NCBI RefSeq assembly: GCF_003316845.1
Contig: NZ_QMIK01000003.1
Location: 496,001-560,000 of the forward strand
Source of the DNA: Cognataquiflexum aquatile
Lineage (GTDB): Bacteria; Bacteroidota; Bacteroidia; Cytophagales; Cyclobacteriaceae
Direction: 5' to 3'
Length of the DNA: 64,000 nt
Below, piece by piece: positions 36,393 through 43,334 of this stretch. Every line of letters begins with the position of its first letter. Position 1 is the stretch's first letter. The notes under the pieces were generated by a model. The model saw nothing but the letters and a program-made list of their open reading frames with translations, had not been told where the DNA came from and did no database searches. Both the position numbers and the translations under genes were made by a program.

Positions 36393-37250
36393 ATGGTAAA
36401 GAGGTTTTTTGATTGGCAGATTGGAATTTTCGATTTATTGGATGAACACTGGGAAAGTGAGTCTGTATCCAAATGGATCAGCAACATTGTCGTGATGTTT
36501 TTTGTAGGAGGTTTGCTGATGGGACTGCTTTCCTACCTTAATATTCTCCATTTTGGGGAGAAGTTTACTGCCTTCTTTGCAATAGAACTGGCTTTCAACG
36601 TGCTTTTGGTATTTGAAGTGTTGGGATTGATTTTTTTGATTCCAAAGTCTGTGGCGGATTCTGTCGGAAAGCAGTTTGAAATAATTTCCCTCCTCTTGTT
36701 GCGGGATGCTTTCAAGGAGTTTGGACATTATCTGGGAGACATGACCTGGGAAGTTGGGTTTTTGATGGAACTACTTCCCATTGTGTCCGATGCCTTTGGC
36801 GCGGTCGTGATTTTTTTGATCACAGGGCTTTTTTACAGAGCACAGAAGCATATCCGAATTACCAGGACCTACGAAGAGCAAAAAGGATTTGTGTCTATCA
36901 AAAAGTTAATGTCTATTTACCTGACGGCTTCTTTTATACTTTTGGGGATTTATGACATTTTCACGGCCTACCAAACCCATGAGTTTATTTACAGTATCAA
37001 GTTGTTTTATACCTTGCTTATATTCACAGATGTGTTTATCCTGCTGTTTTCATTGCGGTACACGACCAAATACTATAACCTTTTCAGGTATTCCTCCTTT
37101 GCCTTGGCGACGATATTCCTGAGGCTGACCTTGTCTGCCCCTGCTTATTATAATGTTTTGTTGGCGGTGATTGCCGGCTTGATGGTTTTGGGAGTTACTT
37201 ATATTTATAACAAGCTTTTGATGAAACAAGTGGTTGAAGGGAAGGAATGA
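36393..37250 (+). CDS. Multi-pass membrane protein, unknown
   Basis: 285 residues with about seven hydrophobic segments (for example NIVVMFFVGGLLMGLLSYLN, FNVLLVFEVLGLIFLIP, DAFGAVVIFLITGLF, LTASFILLGIYDIF, LFYTLLIFTDVFILLFSL, NVLLAVIAGLMVLGVTYIYN). The start is polar (MVKRFFDWQIGIFDLLDEHW). No conserved catalytic or channel motif that I can name is present. It is transcribed divergently from the upstream Gfo/Idh gene and appears alone. Confidence 0.72.
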   Translation: MVKRFFDWQIGIFDLLDEHWESESVSKWISNIVVMFFVGGLLMGLLSYLNILHFGEKFTAFFAIELAFNVLLVFEVLGLIFLIPKSVADSVGKQFEIISLLLLRDAFKEFGHYLGDMTWEVGFLMELLPIVSDAFGAVVIFLITGLFYRAQKHIRITRTYEEQKGFVSIKKLMSIYLTASFILLGIYDIFTAYQTHEFIYSIKLFYTLLIFTDVFILLFSLRYTTKYYNLFRYSSFALATIFLRLTLSAPAYYNVLLAVIAGLMVLGVTYIYNKLLMKQVVEGKE

Positions 37251-37572
37251 GATGTGATGTGGGTATCCGCTTATTTGCCAGAAACACTATATTTTTCTTC
37301 AAGCGGGACGGAAGACCGAAGTCGGAAGACGGATGTAGCGGGCTATTAATTCCCAGACCAGAATTAGAATAGATATCATATTTCTAGGCATCATTACTTT
37401 CATAAATGGGGAAATGGGAAGAGGAATTAAAAATAAGTCCCTGATTTATAGGAATAATTAAGTTGCAGTTGATAATATTCCAATTTTTTTGTGGAGTCAG
37501 TTTGGAAAAAATGGCTTAACCTGCTAATATTACATCACCTTAGACCAAAGGGTCTAATAAAACCAATAAAAT
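37251..37572. other. Gap before tRNA-Asn with a short GGAAGAC-type repeat
   Basis: No gene is seen in these 322 bases. At 37306-37334 there is a run of overlapping 7-8-base units (GGGACGGAAGACCGAAGTCG, then GAAGACGG) that looks like a small dispersed intergenic repeat. The stretch just before the tRNA (37501-37532) has TTTG and, about 20 bases on, TAATATTA, a weak tRNA promoter candidate. Confidence 0.5.
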
Positions 37573-37646
37573 TCCTCCTTAGCTCAGTTGGTTAGAGCAC
37601 ATGACTGTTAATCATGGGGTCCTAGGTTCAAGCCCTAGAGGGGGAG
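37573..37646 (+). tRNA. tRNA-Asn (anticodon GTT)
   Basis: A 74-base cloverleaf. The acceptor stem TCCTCCT/AGGGGGA has one G-T wobble and discriminator G. The D arm is GCTC-AGTTGGTTA-GAGC, the anticodon arm CATGA-CTGTTAA-TCATG has anticodon GTT, and the T arm is CTAGG-TTCAAGC-CCTAG. CCA is not encoded. A strong terminator follows at once. Confidence 0.96.
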
Positions 37647-37647
37647 C

Positions 37648-37682
37648 AAAAAGCCTCAAATCGCAAGATTTGAGGCTTTTTC
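37648..37682. terminator. Terminator after tRNA-Asn
   Basis: A 15-bp perfect stem (AAAAAGCCTCAAATC with GATTTGAGGCTTTTT) closes a GCAA loop. The A/T flanks let it work in both directions, also serving the converging oxidoreductase gene that stops at 37724. Confidence 0.92.
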
Positions 37683-37703
37683 TTTTATTGATATTTTAGC
37701 TCT

Positions 37704-37723
37704 TCCCGATAATTATCGGGAGA
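37704..37723. repeat. Short perfect palindrome before the Gfo/Idh stop
   Basis: TCCCGATAATTATCGGGA is an 18-base perfect palindrome just downstream of the minus-strand oxidoreductase gene. It lacks a T tract, so it is a weak terminator or mRNA 3'-end hairpin at best. Confidence 0.55.
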
Positions 37724-38899
37724 TTAGAGTACTGTATTAAGGGGATATTTAAATTCAGAATGAAGATTGACTTTTGTCCCTGTTGCTGAAGATTTTCGTG
37801 CCGCTTCCATAATTTCAAGAACATGCAATGCATGCTCAACATTGATTTTTGGTTCGGTTTTGTTGATTATGGATTCAGCTACTTTTGTGGCGCCCTCTTG
37901 CCAAACATAACCGCCGGTCTCTTGATGATATAAAGTTGCTGGATGATCGTAGGAATCATCCAAATAAACACCGTTGGTTTCCCAATCGTAACCGATTAAT
38001 CTCAAATTCCCTTTATCCCCAAAAATCTGAATGGAATGCAATTGTTGACCATGCGCCTCATGGCCATGAGGATCAAAATAATTGAATCCACACATCACAT
38101 GGCTTATAATTCCTTTGCCATGATCCATTAATATGTGGGCATTGTCCTCTACTTCTACTTTTACCAATCCTTTTTCATAAATCATGCGCTCAGGATTGAC
38201 TATACTGGTCATTGCCATTACTGATAAGGCAGGACCAAGTAATCCGGTTAAGGTTGCAATATTATAGACTCCAAGATCTGGCATACTTCCACCATCTTTT
38301 TCATAAAAGAAAGAAGACCAATCTGGGCCGGTATGCCCATATTGACCATGGGCACTGGCAATTCTTCCTAATTTCCCTTCTTGAATACATTTTGCCATAA
38401 ATGAAAATTGCGGACTATTTACAACAGCCGGAGCTCCCCATAATCTCAAATTTTTACTTTTTGCCAATTCTAACAAAGCTTTACCTTCAGCATAAGTGGT
38501 CGCTATTGGTTTTTCACTCCAAACGTGTTTTTCAGCCATTAATGCTTTTTTATTCAAGTGTCCATGTTGTTGCATGTCAGTAAGTGTGATCATCATATCA
38601 AAAGGCACTCCCTTGAGCATGTCATCTATGTTCGGATAGGTGGCTGCATTTACCTTATATTCTTGATTTTGAGCCAATGCCCGCTCATATTTGATGTCAC
38701 ATAGACTCACTATTTCAATGAGTGATGAACTTTGTAAATGTGGGATATATCTGTTGCTAACACTTCCGCAACCTATCACACCTATCCTGAGTTTTGAGCT
38801 TTTGGATTCCTTTGCAAAAGATTCTAAGGATGATAGAAGAATGGCTGCACCTGACATTGCTGTCATTTTCAAAAATTCCTTACGGGAAATTTCATTCAT
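37724..38899 (-). CDS. Gfo/Idh/MocA family oxidoreductase, exported
   Basis: 391 residues. The N-terminus is a Tat-like signal with a single Arg-Lys (SRKEFLKMTAMSGAAILLSS). The NAD-binding fold is in KLRIGVIGCGSVSNRYIPHL, and the active-site EKP motif in KHVWSEKPIATTYAEGKALL; the middle has GGSMPDLGVYNIATLTGLLG, close to scyllo-inositol or 1,5-anhydrofructose-type dehydrogenases. It lies alone between the tRNA-Asn terminator and a gap that carries a copy of the tRNA 3' end, so it may be a late arrival. Substrate unknown. Confidence 0.9.
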   Translation of the reverse strand: MNEISRKEFLKMTAMSGAAILLSSLESFAKESKSSKLRIGVIGCGSVSNRYIPHLQSSSLIEIVSLCDIKYERALAQNQEYKVNAATYPNIDDMLKGVPFDMMITLTDMQQHGHLNKKALMAEKHVWSEKPIATTYAEGKALLELAKSKNLRLWGAPAVVNSPQFSFMAKCIQEGKLGRIASAHGQYGHTGPDWSSFFYEKDGGSMPDLGVYNIATLTGLLGPALSVMAMTSIVNPERMIYEKGLVKVEVEDNAHILMDHGKGIISHVMCGFNYFDPHGHEAHGQQLHSIQIFGDKGNLRLIGYDWETNGVYLDDSYDHPATLYHQETGGYVWQEGATKVAESIINKTEPKINVEHALHVLEIMEAARKSSATGTKVNLHSEFKYPLNTVL

Positions 38900-39423
38900 G
38901 GCTTTTTTTTAATTTAAAAATACATAGTAATAAGAAATCCTGTATTGCTCGATAAAATAAAATCAAGGATATAAATTGAAGATTAAGTATAATACTTTCA
39001 GTTTTTTTACGACAAATTAAGAATGGCATCAAATGGGTAGATATAAGTTTTTCATTATTTTGGGTCTAAAGTGCAAGCAATCTGCTTCAGCTTCTGTCAA
39101 TAGGGGGAGCAAATAAGCCTCAGAGAAACCTGAGGTTTTGTCTTTTGGAAAGGCTTCAGAACATTATTCTGAGTTCTTTTCTTTTTTAGGGGATTTGGTC
39201 GCATCAAAAATTCCTTAGCAAATTTGGTGATAAAAAGTGCTTATTTTGGTGCTTTTTTATCTAGAGCAGGCAAAACGATGGCAACTTTTTAGCGTGCCGA
39301 AAGCCACAACTTCAAACGTTATGGCAGTTATATAAATCCATTTCATTATTCCTTTGATTTGATAAACAGATATTTTCACTCAAATAACTTTGAACAAAGT
39401 TTTTAATTTAGGAAATATAGGGT
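38900..39423. other. Gap with a partial copy of the tRNA-Asn 3' end and terminator
   Basis: No gene is evident. At 39102-39143 the sequence AGGGGGAGCAAATAAGCCTC continues as a CCTCAG/CTGAGG hairpin with TTTT, closely echoing the tRNA-Asn 3' end and its terminator at 37639-37682. The rest is AT-rich; a promoter-like TAACTTTG lies near its right end. Confidence 0.6.
39385..39392 (+). promoter_or_regulatory. Putative -7 element for the exported unknown at 39424
   Basis: TAACTTTG fits TAnnTTTG and lies 31 bases before the ATG. The nearest TTTG upstream is 28 bases away, longer than the usual spacing. Confidence 0.42.
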
Positions 39424-40296
39424 ATGAAAAAATGGTTTTTACTTTCACTGATCCTGATTTTCCCCCGGTTTTCACTCTGCCAAAACGGAACAAATTCGAT
39501 AAAACACGTGGATAAGATGAACTTAAAAGGGGCTGTCAAAACTATTAAACACACTGCTTATGAACCGATAAGTATTGAATCCGACAGCATTAACCTGCTA
39601 AAGTTCGACTTTTTTGGCATGCATAATTATATCCATAAATTCGATAAACAAGGTTGGCTTCTTGAAAAAACTGAATTGAAACTTAGGGAAGATCAGCTAA
39701 TTCCTTCTGGGATTTGGACCTATGACTATGATGAAGAACATCGGCTTGCCAAAGAATCTTACATTTTTGATGCAATTGACGGTTCTGATACAGCAACCTT
39801 CGAATATACTTATCCTTTTGATAGCTTAACTACTGTTGTTGAAAAACGAAAAGGTGAATTCCAGAGAATCTATCACTATATACTAGAAAACATGACCGAA
39901 GAATTTATCACCATCAACAGTGATATTTCTTATATTAGTAAATCTTTCTTCGAAATGGATGCCCAAAGAAGAATCATAAGAAAAGAGGATTACAGCAATG
40001 TTTCCAGACTACAAAATTTGACCATCAATTTTTATCAAGATGAAATTTTCAGGACACCTAATAAGGTCTTGATAACCCACTTCAAAAGTGGACAAGTTTA
40101 TCTCACTGAAAATCTACTCGATGAGCAAGGTAATATTACCAGTCAAAAAAATATCTCTTTGAATACTGGAGAATTCAAAACAACAACCTATATGTATATT
40201 TATGATACAACTGGCAATTGGATAGAAAAAAAAGAATTTATTGACAATCGCCCAAGAAAGGTCTTTCGTAGAGAGATTGAATATTTTCTGAATTAA
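39424..40296 (+). CDS. Exported protein of unknown function with YD/RHS-like strand pattern
   Basis: 290 residues with a signal peptide (MKKWFLLSLILIFPRFSLCQ). The mature protein has repeated beta-hairpin phrases such as FDKQGWLLEKTELKL, DYDEEHRLAKESYIFDAIDG, DAQRRIIRKEDYSN and DTTGNWIEKKEFIDNRPRKV, a spacing like RHS/YD-type repeats found in many short secreted Bacteroidota proteins. No enzymatic motif is seen. It is alone on its strand. Confidence 0.75.
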   Translation: MKKWFLLSLILIFPRFSLCQNGTNSIKHVDKMNLKGAVKTIKHTAYEPISIESDSINLLKFDFFGMHNYIHKFDKQGWLLEKTELKLREDQLIPSGIWTYDYDEEHRLAKESYIFDAIDGSDTATFEYTYPFDSLTTVVEKRKGEFQRIYHYILENMTEEFITINSDISYISKSFFEMDAQRRIIRKEDYSNVSRLQNLTINFYQDEIFRTPNKVLITHFKSGQVYLTENLLDEQGNITSQKNISLNTGEFKTTTYMYIYDTTGNWIEKKEFIDNRPRKVFRREIEYFLN

Positions 40297-40334
40297 ACAC
40301 GTTCTAAGCTATAATTTGAATAGCAATTCATTCC

Positions 40335-40586
40335 CTACACCACCCTCGTCTCAGAATACAGATCGTATGCAGCTACCAAAAGTTGATGGTCCGGAGCCTG
40401 ACCATAGCGGGCAAAATTTTTCAGTTCGCTCCGCTGTTCGATATATACCGGGATGTAGGTGCGGTCCAGTTCATCCCAAATGACCAATAGATAGGCAAAA
40501 GGTGTTTTGCTTAATCGGCCTTTTGCGAGCCATTCCTCAAAAACCGATTCATCTAACGCATTGGGATAGCTTGGGCCTTCAAACAT
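40335..40586 (-). CDS. Small conserved-looking protein, unknown
   Basis: 83 residues, no signal or membrane segment, acidic start (MFEGPSYPNALDESVFEEWL) and a compact body (TPFAYLLVIWDELDRTYIPV, DHQLLVAAYDLYSETRVV). Its composition is normal for coding sequence and no longer frame covers it, so it is probably real. The family is not recognised. It lies downstream of, and on the same strand as, the acylase gene. Confidence 0.6.
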   Translation of the reverse strand: MFEGPSYPNALDESVFEEWLAKGRLSKTPFAYLLVIWDELDRTYIPVYIEQRSELKNFARYGQAPDHQLLVAAYDLYSETRVV

Positions 40587-40722
40587 GATTTGATTGTTTT
40601 AATATGAATTTCAAAGATAAGGATTGGTTGAATGATCCATTCCTAAAGGTAATAAATGAGGTCTTGCTGAAATGTGGGTAATTTGAAAGTTTTTTCCCCT
40701 CACCAGAAGGTAAAAAATCAAA

Positions 40723-42816
40723 TCACTTCTTACCTCCCGGATTATAAATCTCTTTCGCTGTTTTCAGGACCTCGGCCTTATCCAAAGTCATCGGTTTCAG
40801 CTTTTGACCGAGGAAAAGTTCCATCTGATCATCAAAGTGGGGGCTGTCAGGGTCATTGCTTGCTCCGAAGACATTGATTGTCTCGATCTTTGGAAGGCCT
40901 TCCCCAAAGCGAACCATCATAATATAGGACTCCCCCTGTGTGCCTTTTCTCATCCCGTTTTCCCAAGGCAATGAACGCATGGCTGTAATCACATCGTCGA
41001 TTCCCTGCAACGGTAGCGCCTTGTCTCCTCTTACCAGTTTTTGGTATTCCCCTAAAGTCACCAATTCCTTTCCAAAATGGGTGTTGAAATGGTCTTTGGT
41101 AGCTTTGAGACTTTCTACAGATTCTTCTTCTGTAAGTGTGGTTTCCCAACTCCTCCCATTTTCAGCAAATTTGTCCCACCAATAGTAATAGACAAAAGCA
41201 AAAACTGCCGCACCTTCACTGTCGATTCCCGAGCGTTTATCCCACTTGTTAATGGCTTCGATCTGCTTGGCGATTTCGGGATATTTGCTTGGGTTTAGGC
41301 CAAAAAGAGATTCCATATTGGTACGGAAAGCCAGTTTTTCAGGCAATTGTCCATCATACTTGATTTCTTTGAAACGCTCGTAGGAAATCCTCCCCGTGTC
41401 GGGCATCAATTCACGGAATCGGGTCGATCGGTTATTGTCCCGCAATAGGTAATCCATGGATTTGGGGTAATTGTCCGGATTGAGATTGTCAGCCAATCCA
41501 CTCGCCTTAAAAGGAGAATGGTTGGTGTTGAATAAAAATCCCGAAGCGGGATTGAATTGTTGCGGCAGATCCTCAAAGTCATGGTAGCTGGTCCACAGGG
41601 CTTTTTTGGTATTTCCGGCTACCGTTCCGGTGAAATCAATGGATGGTTCTCTGATGGGGATCAGGCCATTGCTGACATAAAAAATTGTATCATACTTGTC
41701 AGCGTATACCGTGTTGAAACTTGTCAGTTCCATCCGCGACATGGCTTCACTGAATTCTTTAAAATTCCTCGATTTGTTCATTCTCCACCATTGCTCCGGC
41801 GCACCGATTCGCTCCAAGGCACCCAAGCGGATTGAAAATGTTCCTTGTTCAGTAACCAAGGTTGGACCGTAAATGCTTTTCCAGATTTTCTTTGGAAAGG
41901 GAATCGTGATCAAATCCCAAAGTTTTACCCGAAGCCAAACTGTTTCTTCTTCCAATTCCAGCCATTCCCCATCTACTAGGTATTGATCCTCATTTTTTGG
42001 ATTGATGTCCAATTGGTACAGATCCAAGAGATCAGGGAAATTAACCGTGTGCGCCCATCCAAGATTTTCATTTACTCCGTGAAAAATCATCGCTCCACCC
42101 GGAAAAAGTCCCCCAAGAATATTCCATCCTTCCTCTGAGTGGAGGTGTGCTTCATACCAAGCTACAGGTCCGTCTAGGGGTTGGTGGGAATTGATGGCTA
42201 GAAAAGCCTCACCGGAGTCTGTTCGGGAAGAGTGAATGGCAATTGCGTTTGAGCCTTTTGGATCGGCATCAAATGGTACGGTTTCTACTTTTCCGGAGAC
42301 GATTTGTTGGACCGCCCGATCTGCTCCGGACATCTGGGCAAGGGAGAGAATATATGCCGCCGTTATTTCTTTGGTATTGACAGGAAAAGCTTCTTTGAAT
42401 AAAACTTCCTCAGGATGTGCCAATGCAAAGTCATTCATTCCTGCGGCGTAGGCCTCTAAAATCGCTTTGAATTCCTCTGAATAGGCCGATTCATATTTGG
42501 CCTCTGCGATTTCAACGGTTTGGAGTAAATGTCCAAAAAAATCCACAGCAGCTCCGTCTTGCCCATAAACCCTTCCCAACATTCGCTTCCCGGCAAGCAA
42601 TGTTTTTTGGATAGTTTCAAAATCATCTTCGGCATGTGCCCAAGCCAAACCGTAGGCGACATCTGGATCTGTTATTCCAAAAATATGTGGTACACCAAAT
42701 TCATCCCGAGCGATTTGGACTTTGGAGGTATCCCAACCTGAATGATTAAATGGGGAGTCACAAGAAAAAATTAAAAAGGGAAAGAGCAGGAAAAGCCCGG
42801 TTCGGAATAATTTCAT
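40723..42816 (-). CDS. Penicillin acylase family protein (Ntn hydrolase), lipoprotein
   Basis: 697 residues. The signal ends in a lipobox (LLFPFLIFSCDS). The alpha-chain part includes RDEFGVPHIFGITDPDVAYG and LAWAHAEDDFETIQ. The autocatalytic cleavage site is Gly188-Ser189 (KGSNAIAI), with Ser189 the nucleophile, followed by AINSHQPLDGPVAWYEAHLH and MIFHGVNENLGWAHTVN. Members cleave amides such as acyl-homoserine lactones or beta-lactam side chains; the substrate here is unknown. It is transcribed alone or with the small unknown at 40335. Confidence 0.92.
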   Translation of the reverse strand: MKLFRTGLFLLFPFLIFSCDSPFNHSGWDTSKVQIARDEFGVPHIFGITDPDVAYGLAWAHAEDDFETIQKTLLAGKRMLGRVYGQDGAAVDFFGHLLQTVEIAEAKYESAYSEEFKAILEAYAAGMNDFALAHPEEVLFKEAFPVNTKEITAAYILSLAQMSGADRAVQQIVSGKVETVPFDADPKGSNAIAIHSSRTDSGEAFLAINSHQPLDGPVAWYEAHLHSEEGWNILGGLFPGGAMIFHGVNENLGWAHTVNFPDLLDLYQLDINPKNEDQYLVDGEWLELEEETVWLRVKLWDLITIPFPKKIWKSIYGPTLVTEQGTFSIRLGALERIGAPEQWWRMNKSRNFKEFSEAMSRMELTSFNTVYADKYDTIFYVSNGLIPIREPSIDFTGTVAGNTKKALWTSYHDFEDLPQQFNPASGFLFNTNHSPFKASGLADNLNPDNYPKSMDYLLRDNNRSTRFRELMPDTGRISYERFKEIKYDGQLPEKLAFRTNMESLFGLNPSKYPEIAKQIEAINKWDKRSGIDSEGAAVFAFVYYYWWDKFAENGRSWETTLTEEESVESLKATKDHFNTHFGKELVTLGEYQKLVRGDKALPLQGIDDVITAMRSLPWENGMRKGTQGESYIMMVRFGEGLPKIETINVFGASNDPDSPHFDDQMELFLGQKLKPMTLDKAEVLKTAKEIYNPGGKK

Positions 42817-43236
42817 AGGGTGTCAGTCGCTGGTAAGAATGGCATGCAAAATGCGTTTTTATTACAAACAAAAAAAACAGTCGTCTGTCAGTTGTTAAGA
42901 GATGAAAAAAAATTTCCTCGTTGAATGTTGTATTGATTTTTTTTCCCATTATTATAAGCGATTCATCAGTTGGGCAAGTTTATATCAATGAAAATTTGTC
43001 AATGGTTTTGTGTGAAAAAATCTTGTAAATAAACAGGACCGGATCTTTCGCACCAGATCGATTTTTTTAAATACTCTCAAAAAGAAATTTTCAAAACCCC
43101 TCAAAAAAGTAGATACTTTCAAAAAACATAATAGGATTTTTATTTTGCGATTCAATTTTTTGATGTCTTTCATTCAATCAATACCACAGCGTAAATAGTG
43201 TTTCCATCGCCTTTTTGGCCAATTAAATTATTTTTT

Positions 43237-43253
43237 TTTAGAATTGATCTAAA
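43237..43253. promoter_or_regulatory. Candidate iron-responsive operator 1 upstream of the FecA-like receptor
   Basis: TTTAGA-ATTGA-TCTAAA is a perfect 6+6 inverted repeat with a 5-base spacer, followed by TAAAT. It lies about 80 bases before the receptor ATG and has the form of a Fur/DtxR-family binding site. Inference only. Confidence 0.45.
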
Positions 43254-43298
43254 TAAATTTTGGATAAAAAACAGGCATTTATTAATATTGTATTCTTA

Positions 43299-43315
43299 TT
43301 TAAAATTAATCCAAA
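43299..43315. promoter_or_regulatory. Candidate iron-responsive operator 2 upstream of the FecA-like receptor
   Basis: TTTAAA-ATTAA-TCCAAA repeats the layout of the palindrome at 43237 with two altered positions. Centre-to-centre distance is 62 bases. It ends 19 bases before the ATG, where a bound repressor would block expression. Confidence 0.4.
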
Positions 43316-43334
43316 TAAATACGATACATAAAAC

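Larger units (their letters stand above)
42817..43334. other. AT-rich intergenic region with divergent promoters
   Basis: These 518 bases separate the minus-strand acylase from the plus-strand TonB receptor. I find no open frame with coding character. The right end holds two similar imperfect palindromes described separately; the rest is very AT-rich with many A and T runs. Confidence 0.6.

Noticed and set aside
37704-37723. Main terminator for the minus-strand Gfo/Idh gene
   Set aside because: It is a palindrome without a T tract; the bidirectional tRNA terminator just beyond is the better candidate.
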